Shown here one piece after another: positions 33,101 through 44,400 of a stretch of DNA of 64,000 nt (the stretch's first letter is position 1; the number at the start of each line of letters is the position of its first letter). Source of the DNA: Narthecium ossifragum (taxonomy: Eukaryota; Streptophyta; Magnoliopsida; Dioscoreales; Nartheciaceae); contig OY986967.1 of assembly GCA_963920575.1 (NCBI GenBank), positions 449,001 through 513,000 on the forward strand, read 5' to 3'. Under the pieces are notes generated by a model. That model saw nothing but the letters and a program-made list of their open reading frames with translations, did no database searches and was not told the origin of the DNA. The position numbers were made by a program, and so were the translations under genes.

Positions 33101-33930
33101 AGAAGGTCCAGGAGAATTGTATTGATCTTGTTGGTAGAATCGCTGATCGTGGTGCTGAATTTGTCCCTGCTAGGGAGTGGATGAGAATCTGTTTTGAGCT
33201 TCTTGAAATGTTGAAGGCTCACAAAAAGGGGATCAGGAGAGCAACTGTGAACACTTTTGGATATATTGCTAAGGCTATTGGGCCGCAAGATGTCTTGGCA
33301 ACTCTTTTGAACAACCTAAAGGTGCAAGAGCGCCAAAATCGTGTCTGCACTACAGTTGCTATTGCCATTGTAGCAGAAACTTGCTCGCCCTTCACTGTCT
33401 TGCCGGCACTTATGAATGAATATCGCGTGCCAGAGCTGAATGTGCAGAATGGAGTCTTAAAGTCCCTTTCTTTCCTGTTTGAATATATAGGAGAAATGGG
33501 TAAGGATTACATCTATGCTGTCACACCTTTGCTTGAGGATGCTTTGATGGACAGGGATCTGGTTCACAGGCAGACTGCTGCTTCTGCTGTGAAGCATATG
33601 GCTTTGGGGGTTGCAGGATTGGGCTGCGAAGATGCTTTAGTTCACTTGCTCAACTATGTGTGGCCCAACATCTTTGAGACTTCTCCCCACGTTATTAATG
33701 CTGTGATGGAAGCTATTGAAGGGATGAGGGTGGCTCTGGGTGCAGCTGTGATTCTTAATTATTGCCTTCAGGGCCTGTTCCATCCTGCAAGGAAAGTGAG
33801 GGAGGTCTACTGGAAGATCTACAACTCTCTGTACATTGGCTCACAAGACACCCTGGTTGCTTCGTATCCTGCTTTAGAGGATGATGGGAGCAACATCTTT
33901 AGCCGACCAGAACTGAGGATGTTTGTCTAA
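30127..33930 (+). CDS. SF3B1: Splicing factor 3B subunit 1, SF3b155 (1,267 aa, intronless CDS)
   Basis: Core component of the U2 snRNP SF3b complex, which clamps the branch-site helix in the nucleus. The first ATG in frame ([10 protein letters not shown]) is chosen; the upstream extension lacks an ATG. The N-terminal third is disordered, with repeated RWD/RWDETP and TP dipeptide motifs (NRWDQ, GRWDATP, SRWDETP). These are U2AF-ligand-type and cyclin/phosphatase-docking sites known in the family. From about residue 480 to the end are HEAT repeats nearly identical to those of other eukaryotes ([56 protein letters not shown]). Residues equivalent to human hot spots H662, K666 and K700 are all present unchanged. 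A single-exon CDS is normal for plant SF3B1. The 331-residue antisense frame is a shadow of GC-rich codons. Confidence 0.97.
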   Translation: MDDDAVEIAKTQEERRRLEERASLTSLTFDADLYGGAGPDRFEGYERSIAVTEEDDDQEADGSRDLARRMASYTGPKSLKDVPKGADAEEDSGFKKPQRIVDREDDYRRRRLHRIISPERNDPFATGEATPDPTVRTYADVMREQALSRQKEETLREIAKKKEEEKSKAAEEAAEPAPQKRRNRWDQSQEPEAKKTKTSSSDWDAPDSTPGIGRWDATPTPGRVASDATPSIARRNRWDETPTPGRLADADATPAGGATPGATPAGMTWDATPKLGGMATPTPKRQRSRWDETPASMGSATPLPGAATPAAAFTPGVTPVGGVDLATPTPGAINLRGAMTPEQYNLLRWERDIEERNHPLTDEELDAMFPQEGYKILDPPASYVPIRTPARKLLATPTPLGTPLYAIPEENRGQQFDVPKEAPGGLPFMKPEDYQYFGSLLNEDEEEQLTPEEQKERKIMKLLLKVKNGTPPQRKTALRQLTDKAREFGAGPLFNKILPLLMQPTLEDQERHLLVKVIDRVLYKLDELVRPFVHKILVVIEPLLIDEDYYARVEGREIISNLSKAAGLATMIAAMRPDIDNIDEYVRNTTARAFSVVASALGIPALLPFLKAVCQSKKSWQARHTGIKIVQQIAILMGCAVLPHLKSLVEIIEHGLSDENQKVRTITALSLAALAEAAAPYGIESFDSVLKPLWKGIRSHRGKVLAAFLKSIGFIIPLMDAVYASYYTKEVMIILIREFQSPDEEMKKIVLKVVKQCVSTEGVEADYIRNDILPEFFRNFWVRRMALDRRNYRQLVDTTVEIANKVGVADIVGRIVEDLKDESEPYRRMVMETIEKVVANLGASDIDARLEELLIDGILYAFQEQTSDDANVMLNGFGAVVNALGQRVKPYLPQICGTIKWRLNNKSAKVRQQAADLISRIAVVMKQCQEEQLMGHLGVVLYEYLGEEYPEVLGSILGALKAIVNVIGMTKMTPPIKDLLPRLTPILKNRHEKVQENCIDLVGRIADRGAEFVPAREWMRICFELLEMLKAHKKGIRRATVNTFGYIAKAIGPQDVLATLLNNLKVQERQNRVCTTVAIAIVAETCSPFTVLPALMNEYRVPELNVQNGVLKSLSFLFEYIGEMGKDYIYAVTPLLEDALMDRDLVHRQTAASAVKHMALGVAGLGCEDALVHLLNYVWPNIFETSPHVINAVMEAIEGMRVALGAAVILNYCLQGLFHPARKVREVYWKIYNSLYIGSQDTLVASYPALEDDGSNIFSRPELRMFV

Positions 33931-35606
33931 GTTTGTCGAATCAAGGATGCAACAATCGCCTGATGCTGCTTATATCTCAAGTACGAATTGATACTGCTAT
34001 TGCTACCATATGTAGTAGATACCTGGGTGTATTCTGTAGTATTTGGCGTTGCTCTGATCTGTAACCACTGTCTGAAATATTTCAAGTAGTACTTATCTAG
34101 CTGCTATAATTTTTGGCATAATACTTTATGGTCGGACATCATTGATGCCTCTTATGTATTTTGCTAAAAGTTGTGATCGCGATTGCGGCCCTTGGCTTTT
34201 GTGTTTCTGCTAATGTTCTTCACATAGATTGTTTTTATTGCCTACGAAAGGATAGTAAATGTTATATTGAAAGATTGCAGTGGAAGCTCAGTTTGCTTCG
34301 TATCTGTCTTAATGCTGCTTATTAGCAAGTAATTTTTCCTCATTTGCTATGTGGATTGGTGATATAGGCATTAACACCAGATATATATGTTGGGAATTTG
34401 CTGTACAGATATTGTGGGGTTGTGTTGATTATGGAGACAATCCTGGATCATTTATCCTCATTGTAGTGTGAGAGTTGGTTATATGGTCTAGTACTGTAAA
34501 CTTATAAGCTTCATTAACTATGGAGTTTGCCACAGCTTCCAGTTGTGCCAGTTATAGCTCTGATTGTGCACAGCAACAGTAGGGACTTTATGGATGGTGA
34601 CTTCATGGAAAACATCTCTTAGCTCCAGGAGAGTTGTTTGGCATGTCCTGACCGGAGCTTTCATCTTAGAAGGTATGCTTTTCTGAGACCATTACAATCG
34701 ATTGCCTGTTGTATCCTTGGATATGCTAGCTTACCATCAACTGCCAAGACACAAAAGATGGTTTCCAACAACTTTAATCTAGAGCAATTACTTCTGTTGC
34801 ACTTGTGTAGAGTGGTTAGTGGTTACTTAAATCCTTGTCATTGAACTTATGGGTGTTTAGTTATAGGGTTTATAGTTAGGTTTTAAGAGTGTTTCCTGAC
34901 ATTAAGCAACCTTTCAGTGCTCATTTGTCTTCACTTTTTAGGAAACATGACTATTGATCTTGATCACGCTTTTTTCATGGCTGACCTTGCGTGAAACATG
35001 TGTTTCGCAGATGACAATTCTTGCATGCTGACCTTGCGTGATGTGTTTCGCAGATGACGATTCTTGCATGACCTTGCGTGATCCGTTTAGCTCTGGACGA
35101 AGGCATATTTCTGGGTCTAAGAACTGTAGGTGGAGTGAGAATCTTGAGCTGCTGTGGACTCTTCCTGTTCTTTTCTGATTTGGTGATTGTTAAGAAAGTA
35201 TGCAAATTTTTGTCTGGTGCACATCCCCTGTAAGTGTAATATGAGGCGTGTTTATTGGCTCTCTTTGCCTTGTATTTATTTATATCTACACCGAAGCCCT
35301 TTTAATGAGGACTCAGGAGCTGCCGGTCTTGGGTAGTCATCTTTTCATAAGAGGGGGGAAAAAGATTATCGAGTTTTTGTTTGCGTCGCCCAACATTGCT
35401 ACCAGGATAACAGGCTCAACCAATGAAAAATTCTCGAGTTTTGTTTGTCTCGGAACTAGGGATTTATTGTTGTATGCACACTTAGGCTTAGGCCAAGGCA
35501 AAAGATTTAAATTTAAGGGGATTTGTCAAATCGTCTTTTAAAAAATAGCTTTAAGTGTTTTACCATCATTATAGGGAAAAAAAGACCATAATACTTTTAT
35601 TGTATA
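33931..35606. other. SF3B1 3' flank and intergenic sequence
   Basis: Likely 3' UTR in the first few hundred bases. A tandem repeat of about 45 bp (ctgaccttgcgtga...cgcagatgac.attcttgcatg) lies at 34981-35090 with two full units and a partial third. No further gene is seen. Confidence 0.5.
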
Positions 35607-36377
35607 TTACATATATATATATATATCCTCAAAAAAATTTTAAAATACGTATTTACTCCTACATTCTTCATATTTTTATATATACTCCTGAAAAGTTCAA
35701 TTAATCTTAAAAATACCCGTCGGGTTAGTTGTCGTGGAATCCAGTGGGAATATTTCCAACGCCATTAATGTTAGCAGGGGAAAAGACAATTTTGCCCCTG
35801 GAGTACTGTTGCAGTGATACAAACCCTCATTTGTCATGTTCGAGTTCTTGGGAAGGCCAGGCATCCCACCCTTCGCCGGCCAGCCACCGCATCTCCTCCA
35901 GCGAGCTCCACCCCCAACCATCTCATCCTACCTTTAAGCACCACCTCAAACCCATCATCTTCTTCCGTTCACCTAAAGCACCACCTCAAAACTCATTTCG
36001 TCGATCTCCTCGTCGGACTCCGATCGCGGCCTCGAGCTCCTCGCCGCCGGACAACGCCTCCAGCCTCCTTCTGCGACCCTGATCCCCTCGCCGGACTCCG
36101 GTTGCGGCCTCGAGCTCCTCGTCGCTGGAAGCCTCCTTTTGAGAGCCTTCCTCTTCTGCCAAACTGCAGCTGAGCTTCCATGTCAGGTAATGTTCTTCTC
36201 TCGAAGTTTTTGACCTGTTGTTTCAAGTTCACAACCTCCCCCTGTCATCACAGAAAAAAACAATGCAACTTGGAAATGTAACTACAACACGGAAACTCAT
36301 CCCCTACGATCAGCTTAAGTTTTTGGTGTAGTTAGTGATTTGACATGATATCTGAAAAGAGAATTCGAGTGGCTTAC

Positions 36378-36785
36378 GTACAGCGAGAGAGCCAGTCTGG
36401 TCTAGAATATCAGAACCTCTAGAAGCATAGTTGACACCATGAAGAATCCTTGCTCCCCTTGTTTTGGGTCGGCAAACGGCGAGATCAGGCCTGGGAGCTT
36501 CAGAAGCTCTCCAAGCACATCAACAAGGTTTCTGCCATTAGAGAACCTCTCTGAAGGTCCCAAAGGGAAGTCAATGCCATAGGGATGGTAGTCAGCTCTT
36601 GCGCTCGAGTTCTTGAGGAAGTTGTTGTGCATGTTGCCATTGTCGACCAAAGAGCTCCCGAACACGAACATCCCTTCGACCTCGGCTTTCTTGGCACCAT
36701 ATCCATTGCAGACATGGGCATTGCATAGAAAAAAGATGGAGATGGTGGTGAACAGGTAGCTCTTTAGTGTGTTGGCCATTGGCAT
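36378..36785 (-). pseudogene. GDSL esterase/lipase exon 1 fragment, frameshifted
   Basis: Minus strand from ATG 36785: MPMANTLKSYLFTTISIFFL is signal-peptide-like, followed by the family's N-terminal block FVFGSSLVDNGN, then YHPYGIDFPLGPSERFSNGRNLVDVLGELLKLPG and ISPFADP. The nucleophile block normally reads FGDSLVDNGN; here Asp is replaced by Ser. After ADP the conserved continuation (RILHGVNYASRGSDILDQTG) is found one frame over, so a frameshift has occurred. The piece ends at a good donor (gtac/gtaagc), the usual exon 1 border of GDSL lipases. No later exons follow in the window. A partial repeat of its 5' end (ccatatccatt.cagacatgggcattgcat) occurs at about 36862-36905. Confidence 0.8.
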
Positions 36786-36878
36786 TGGAAGAATGGAGTT
36801 GGAGAAACTTACCTACTAACCAGTTTTATATTGTAGCAGAAGAGAGTGAGTAGTGTAAAATGAGTTGCACCATATCCA

Positions 36879-37058
36879 TTACAGACATGGGCATTGCATA
36901 GAAAAACGACGACTGCGGGAAGCCTCCCCATGGGCGGCGACATGGTGGACGTAGATAGCGGCGAGCTCATCAGAAGGGTCTTCATCCTCGGCAGCAGCAA
37001 CACCGAAGTGGGAGTAGGTAGGTGAGTTGAAGAGCTGGGAGGGGGAGGTGGGGGTCAT
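36879..37058 (-). other. 59-codon coding-like segment in the inverted-repeat element
   Basis: Minus-strand frame starting MTPTSPSQLFNSPTYSHFG, with an acidic AEDEDPSDELAAIYVHHVAAHGE block. It ends by running out of frame through the duplicated GDSL-like piece. It looks like the first exon of some host gene fused to the lipase fragment. I do not recognise the family. Confidence 0.35.
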
Positions 37059-37385
37059 ATCCGAGGTTGAATGAGAAGAGGAAGAGAGGGTGGAGAAAGA
37101 CCGGAGTGGAGGAGGTCGGTGATGAGGTTAAGCTGTTATAACACCAATCCAAAGCTATTTAACTTTAGAAGATGTCCCATTAAAGCCTAAAAATGTGGGG
37201 GGGTATTTAAGTAAAATTACCCAGCCCGGTTAGAATTTACCCCATGGTTAGGTTACTTAACCTGACGGAAGTACACGGAAGGGTATTTTTGAGATTAATT
37301 AAACTTTTCAGGGATATATATGAAAATATGAAGAATGTAGGGTAAATACGTATTTTGAAAGCTTTTTGAGGATATATATGTAAAA

Positions 37386-38300
37386 AACCCTTGTATATAT
37401 CCAACCCCCTTGCGTTCGGCGCCGGTCGCCGATCTCCTCCTCCGTCATGATCCCGTTGTCGCCTGTCGACATCGTCCGTTCACGATCCCGACGCCCCCCC
37501 CGGGGCTTGGGGAAGGAGGAGTGGGATATGGAATGGCGAGAGTAAAATTCCTCTAGGACAACGTTCTGAAGGGGTTGTGCTCGTTCGCTTCTACCTCCAG
37601 GTGCATCATGTTCTACTCTCTTGCTGCTTTTTGTTTTTGGTTTTTTCACCAACTTCCAATTCTGGACTAGAGACCCACATATGGATGGTTTCCGTTGGCG
37701 GAGAAGGCGGCCGCAAGGTAACGCCGATGGGTGGGGCCTACTGATGATCGGTGGTTACTTTTTAGTTTTTTTGAAAGTTACTTTTCATTTTGTAGTTACT
37801 TTTTATTTCTTTTTATTTCTTTTTTTCTAGTAGTCATTTTCCATTTTGACTAGTAGTGACTACCATTTATTTGGTACTTAAATTTTATTTGATTGGTGAG
37901 TACTTTTCAGTTTTTTTGAAGTTACTTTTCATTTTGTAGTTACTTTTCGTTTTGTAGTTACTTTCTATTTCTTTTTCTTTTTTAAGTTACTTTCCATTTT
38001 CACCACCTCCGTCGCCGGTCCTCACGATCCCCATCATCACCTCCAACGATCTCTATCCCTACCTCTGTCGCCGGTACTTAAATTTCTTTGTTTTGGAAGT
38101 TATTTTGCATTTTTTTCAGGTAGTTTTTTTCCATTTGGGGAAGACGAACAACAGCCGCCGGGAAGGGGAGAGAGAAGAGTAGAAGGGCATTTTAGACATT
38201 AAAATTTACAACTGTCAAAAAGGAGATTAAACGGTTTAAAAACTTGTAAGTGGACTATACATCAAAGAAGTTTTTTCAGGAGAGACTAAATGACAATTAT
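37386..38300. repeat. Degenerate GTTACTTTTCATTT-rich region
   Basis: Between 37745 and 38130 the words agttacttttcattt and gttactttctatttc recur about ten times. The same ACTTTCC/ACTTTTC heptads build the array at 60.67-61.46 kb. Flanking sequence is GC-richer with no convincing frame. Confidence 0.5.
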
Positions 38301-39295
38301 TCCTAAATATAAATAAGAATAATTACTTTTTCACTGGCTCGTAAGTTTTTTCAAAATTCCGTGTGAATGTAAGTCATTAATTTCATGACTTTTCGAACGT
38401 GACTAATAAGAGAATACGGAGAAACCATATTGGACACGGCAAAGTTTGGAACGAGAAAAGCGTGGATTCCGGGTCAAGTCCAACATCGCCATCAATATGG
38501 CCGTCGCAGATGAGGTTGGTTTAACCAACCATCCAATAGGATCCCGTCTACTTGTCTCGCTTCTACTATAGCTTAGCGGTCAATTGTCTTCTAGAAGCTT
38601 CGGAGGATGAGCTCTCATCCAAGCTGTACCAAATCTAATCTTCTTCTATTGGATATTTGGATTGGCCGCCGACAATTGTCGGCCACCGGTTTGCTTCCGG
38701 CCTATCTCACCGGGGATTCCTATCTCTATACTAAAGAGTAAAGGCGGATGGAAGTGGAAGATAAGGACTCTTCCGTTTCCTTTTTCAGCTGATTGTATTA
38801 ATATTGCAGCATCCACCCAACAGGGCTCTCAACCTGAGAGCCTCGTCTCACAGATTCACAATCAATATATGCCAAATATAATATGAACCCAAGACAAGGG
38901 AGATTCCTTGATTGCCCAACACATCACATCACGCAATAGTTTCTTTGATTGAAACAACCTTATAAGGATTTTATATTTAACGGTGGAGAGTCTTCAATTC
39001 AAGGTTGATTCATGGGTGGAAATCAATCTTTTTTAAGAAATCAAACTTTTGGTTTAAGATATCTAGTTCCATATAAGAAGTCTAATTTGAAGAAATCTTT
39101 AATGGATTGCAACTCTCGACCAACTCTAGTTTTAAGCTGACTTTATCTTATTATATCAATAAAAAGTAGGTTATATGTGGCTGAATCCAGACCTTTCCTA
39201 TCTGATCTCTCTCTCTCTCTCCTCTTCTCTCTCTTTTCCTTCTTCCCTCTCTCCTCTCTTCTCTGACCTCTCTCTTTCTCTCTCTGTGTGAAGAA
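38301..39295. other. Intergenic, no gene seen
   Basis: Mixed AT-rich sequence ending in a CT-rich block. Short frames have no resemblance to known families. Confidence 0.4.
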
Positions 39296-39569
39296 AGAAA
39301 CCCATGAAAGCATAGCACCGAACAAGCTTTTATAGGTAATAGTTACTTCAGTCGATTTTCTTGTAATAACCCATCTTCTCCTTCTCAGCTCTCTAAGTAA
39401 AGGCATGAAAACAGAGCAGCAGCCAAGCTTCTATAGGTAATAATTACTCCAGTCCTTTGTTCTTTTGTAATAATCCTTCTTCTTCTTCATATCCACCTCC
39501 TCTCTCTCTCGCTAAACAAAAAACCCATGAAACAGATCACCATCCAAGTTTTTACAGGTAATACTTGTT

Positions 39570-39605
<36 letters not shown>

Positions 39606-39660
39606 AGAATGGAACCCATGAAAACAAAGCACAACTAAAACTTTTAAGGGTAATAAATAG
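39296..39660 (+). repeat. Minisatellite-like array, about four units of 90-120 bp, with (CT)n
   Basis: Units share acccatgaaa.ca...caagcttttataggtaata.tta followed by a CT-rich tail. They start near 39300, 39403, 39524 and 39608. A pure (CT)n tract lies at about 39574-39602; further CT/GA-rich blocks follow to 39950, and one at 40218-40240. Confidence 0.65.
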
Positions 39661-41262
39661 ATTCTTATACTGCCATATCCTCACATAATCATATAATATC
39701 ATTTATTTTCATTCAAGGATTGTTATCAAACAATAACATGCAAGTGCATGTATACAAACAAAGAGGAGAGACACTAGGAGGTTGGAACCATGGCTTCTAA
39801 TGAGAGAAAAATCGAAAAGAGAGTAGAGAGATAAGTAGAGAGGATAGAGATAGAGAAAGGGAGAGGGAGAGAGAGCTTCGGTTATCTCTCTTTCATCGCT
39901 CTCTCTCTCCTCTCTCCCCCTCTCTCCTCTCTCTTCTCTCTCTCTCGTTTGACAGCCATCGTGGCATTTTATTCATTGAAAAATGATCAAAATGGCTAAA
40001 ACTCGGTTAAAATTGAATTTACCGTTAATACCTGAACGGTGTCAATGTCCTAAACTAAATCGAAACGGTTTTGTTAATTCATGTACTAAAAAGGTAAAAA
40101 AAGGAATACATACACTAATTCGATTTTTTTTGAATTTTATGGCTATCAAAAGTGCAATTTAACCTGAACACAAGTATTCCGGTTGGAACATACAGCGACA
40201 CATTTCTAGCTGAAACGTCTCTCTCTCTCTCTCTCTCTCTGCAAGTAACAATAAAAAAAGCGCGCGGACGCCTAAAAGCCTCGAGCTAAACTGACATCTC
40301 CCGCCATGGCAAGGACAGGCGACGGCTAGGATCCGACCGCCTCCCCCAAGCCACTGATCCAACGGTCAGATCTCTTCCTCTCAGTCTCAGTCCCTGTCTC
40401 ATCGTTTCTCTCGGCGTTCCACGCGTGTCTCCGAAGTCGTCGTCTTCAACGTTCCACACCCATCGATACGATACAGATTCGTTTCCCACTCGCAGCCTTT
40501 ATATTCCCCTCCGCATTCCCAGAACGCTTGTATTTTTTTACCTCTTAACATTCGCACGTAGATAGACCCCGCCATTCCCGCAGAAATCTCCGACTTTTCT
40601 TCCTCTCTGCTGCAATCGAGGTGAGGGTTCTATGAATCGTCTATTTTTCACCAATTTAATCGGATTAAGTTTGATTTTAATCGATTTTGCATGGCTTATA
40701 TCCGGATCTTGCTGGCGATCTGTGTGGAGGGACGGGTTGTAGGTGTTTTGGGTTGGGGAGGTGGGGTTTGGATTTTAGGTAATACGTGGGAGAATATAGT
40801 AAAGTTGTTGTAATCGGCTATGTTGATATTTTCCCGATTCGGGGCAAGTCTAATGGTTCTTAGGAGGCATCGGATTCGTGGTGTTTTTGTTATTCTCAAA
40901 AGGATGGTGGATGTAAGTATATATTCGTTGTAGTTTAGTCTTTTGGTCTCTATTGTGTATTAAAGATAGGAATAGTCGCCGCATATGTTAATTGGGAAAT
41001 GGTGGTGAAAGAGGCTTAAGAATTCATGTGATTATATTATGGTTAGCAAAGAAAGCTTGCTTTTTTACTTTGGATTTGATTGCCTATGAGGAAGAGTTGC
41101 ATTTAACAGCATTGTCAAACCATGGCTTTGATGGTTTTAAGAATATACTTAAAGCACGTCAATTGGATAAAGTTGTTAACTAAAGTTAGGATCGTTCTAT
41201 TGCGTACCCTTTTATAAGGAAAAGAAGAACGATACTGAATTGAAATTGCCTCTGCTAATAGA

Positions 41263-41391
41263 AACCTGAGCAGGACTGCAAGAGTTGGGGTTTTCAGTTT
41301 CTTTTTGAAGCAGAAGCCTTGCTCCATAAACCTGAGCAGGACTGAAAGAGTTGGGGTTTTCAGTTTCTTGTTGATATAGAAGCCTTGCAGC
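41263..41391 (+). repeat. 65-bp tandem duplication containing the 5' UTR-intron acceptor
   Basis: Two copies (aaacctgagcaggactg.aagagttgggg to agaagccttgc) start at 41263 and 41328. Only the second copy ends in ttgcag (41385-41390), the likely acceptor of a 5' UTR intron that starts at the gtgagg donor at 40621. The first copy has gctcc in its place. Confidence 0.7.
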
Positions 41392-41427
41392 TATCCATTC
41401 TACAGACACTTTGCAAAATTCGGCTTG

Positions 41428-44400
41428 ATGGGATTGGGAAACATTTACAAAAGGCGCTTGAGAGTGTTCACAGTTGCACTGTTTATCTACCTCGACTATA
41501 AGGTTGGTTTTATCCTCTGAAATCGAATTTGGTGTTGATTATATAGTTTTTGCAATTTCTTCTGCAATCTGAGGTGTCCTTCCGACTCCATAGGCTGTGC
41601 AGAGGAGAGTAAAATGGGCTGACAGAGTTAAGAGGGATGTAATATGGGAAAAAACCCATGAGCGGAATGCTAGACGTGTTCTCAAACTGATAATAGAGCT
41701 AGAAGGACTGTGGGTGAAACTTGGTCAATATTTATCTACTCGAGCAGATGTACTTCCACAGGCCTATATACGTGTACTCAAGCAGTTGCAAGACTCTCTT
41801 CCTCCTCGTCCACTGGAAGAGGTAAGACAACTTTCTTGCTGAAGTATGGAAATGCGGATAGTCTTTTGATTTGGACATATAAGGAAATGCATTCCTTGTC
41901 ACTTCAGATGATAATTGTATCATTATCAGAACTTGCATAATGAGCTGGATAAAACTTTTGGACAGATAAACTAAGTCCTGTTTATTCCTTCTGTTGTTTG
42001 TTTTCGTAGTGAAAGTAACATGATGCCTATATCTGAGAACTGGTATAGGACTTTATGCAGTGTTCGTCTGATTTGTCCTTTGTGCACTCTGATTGGATCT
42101 TGCTGCTTGGACAGGTTTATGAAACTATACAGAGAGAGTTGGGGAAAACCGTGGAAGAACTTTTCTCTGATTTTGTCGAAACGCCTCTTGCAACAGCATC
42201 GGTATATTTCTTTGACTTTTGCAGTGAATAGAGTTTGCAACTGACCCCCAAACAGTGACTTTGTGTTGGCAATAAATAATTGCTGAAACAATCTTTATAC
42301 ATGTGATGCCATGCAGATAGCACAAGTTCATTGTGCAACTTTACAAGATGGGAGACAGGTGGTTGTCAAAGTTCAACATGACGGTATTAAGGAAATCATA
42401 TTGGAGGTGCCATATTTTGTTTATTTTGACGTGATTGCAGTGATGTAATGTTCTAGCAGTCACTACATCACGACATTGATATGCAGGATTTGAGAAATGC
42501 CAAGTCGCTAGTTGACTGGATAGCTTGGGCAGAGCCACGTTATAACTTCAGCCCTATGATAGATGAATGGTGCAAGGAGGCACCTAATGAGCTCGACTTT
42601 AATCACGAAGCAGGTATGCAAGTTACTCATGTATGATGGATTTGATAAGGGCATATTGTTCTGATGTAATACTGGAATTGTTCTCCATCACCTTTTAATG
42701 CAGAAAATACAAGAAAAGTTTCCAAGAACCTAGGTTGCAGAAGCCGGCCTGATGAAACATGTAGGGAGCAGTGTGTAGATGTGTTGATCCCAGAAGTTAT
42801 CCAGGTTATATTCTATAATCTGCATCTTACTACTTTTCTGATTTTGATTTAATGTGATCTGCTAAAAGAATGCACAACTATTTTGCCTTGTTGTTCTCGT
42901 ATCTAGCAGTCCTCTGAGAAGGTCCTCATTTTGGAATACATGGATGGAATTCGCTTGAATGATAATGAATCCCTGGAAGCATTTGGCATTGACAAACAAA
43001 AGCTTGTTGAAGAAATCACTCGTGCATATGCTCATCAGATATATGTTGACGGGTTTTTTAATGGTGATCCACATCCTGGTATGTATTTCTTTCCATTCTC
43101 TGGTTCTCAGTGACAATCTGCACCAAATTATCAGGCACTAAATAAGTCTTTGTATGCTTGGGTTCATATCATGTAGTGGATGGTGTTGCTGCTGGACGTA
43201 CTACTGACTGCATTTTTCATTGTAGGAAATTTTCTCGTGAGCAAGGAACCGCCTCATCGTCCAATTTTGCTTGATTTTGGGCTTACAAAATCGATTTCGA
43301 GCTCGATGAAACAAGCCCTAGCAAAGATGTTTTTGGCATGTGCTGAGGTTTGTACTACTTTCCTTTTCTGACAAAGGATGTGTATGGTAGTATAAAATCT
43401 TGCTATCAGTGATTGAGAATGGGTCTCATTCCATCTGATGCTTTATGAGTGGCTACCTACATAGTGGCGTAGCAATTAGTTTCTTTCTGTGGCATTCATT
43501 ATTAGCTTCATCCCTTTGCTGCTAAGATTTCACCTTTTCCAAAGGAGATCAGCTACAGTTTCTTGTGTAAATACAAGGCACTTCGAAGTGTTACCTTTAT
43601 AGCCCAATGTATTGTCTTGCATTTCCATTATGGAGGGAGTTTCTGAAATCAGTTCATAGTCTCTATAACAATCTCTGACAGAGGTTATGGCTTTGTTGTT
43701 GACGCCAGTATTCACCTTATGAATGTGATGCATGTGTGTTGGATACCTATGGAAAAGATGGAGGTAGCTGAAGATCATTGCTAAGAGCAAAAGTCGCTGC
43801 CAACAGCAAGTAAAACTTCTTAGGGGAACTTGTGAAAATGAGGCTCAATTAATTCATGTGAGAGATGGCCGTCATGTCAGATTTAAGTCCTATACTAATG
43901 GCAAAACACCTCATACTTACTATGCATCTTTGTGTTCTTGTTGTCTGCTGTTAACCGATAGAAATGAGAAAGTATTTGAAGCTCCCTAGAAGCCTGTGAC
44001 AAATTTTTGTGGTTCATGAGTGGAGCCAGTAAATAAACTGCAGCAGTATCAGAGCTATAGCACTGCAATCTTTTAGCATGAGAATTGAGTACTTATCTGG
44101 TCATTTTATGGCAAGTAATTTATTGGAAGTCGCATCACATGACAGGGGAACCATGTAGCTCTATTGTCTTCCTTTGCGGAAATGGGGCTTAAGTTGCGAC
44201 TTGACATGCCGGAGCAAGTTATGAACGTTTCCACCGTATTTTTCCGCACTTCTACACCATCAACTGAAGCGCTTGTAAGTGTGGTTCACTCTTTGGTTAT
44301 CTTATTTTCACATCAAGTTTTGGTAGTGATCCTTCTTAAATAACCTACTTACTTGCGGTGGTCACGCTACATGTATGCTCTTCTCAAGGAAAATGTTAAA

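Larger units (their letters stand above)
35607..37385 (-). mobile_element. Pack-MULE-like long-TIR element carrying gene fragments
   Basis: Terminal inverted repeats of about 110 bp: 35607-35721 matches the reverse complement of 37279-37385 through blocks such as aaaatacgtatttac, acattcttcatattt and ctgaaaagtt.aattaatct. The interior holds no transposase. It holds a GDSL-lipase first exon and a separate GC-rich coding-like segment, both read on the minus strand. Long inverted repeats around host exon fragments are the hallmark of Pack-MULEs. The exact ends are blurred by TA-repeats; a possible 8-9-bp flank (ttgtatat) is seen near both ends but not cleanly placed. Confidence 0.6.

Noticed and set aside
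39900..40300. CRISPR-like regular repeats in CT/GA-rich blocks
   Set aside because: These are plant microsatellites with no spacer structure; CRISPR arrays are not expected in this genome.
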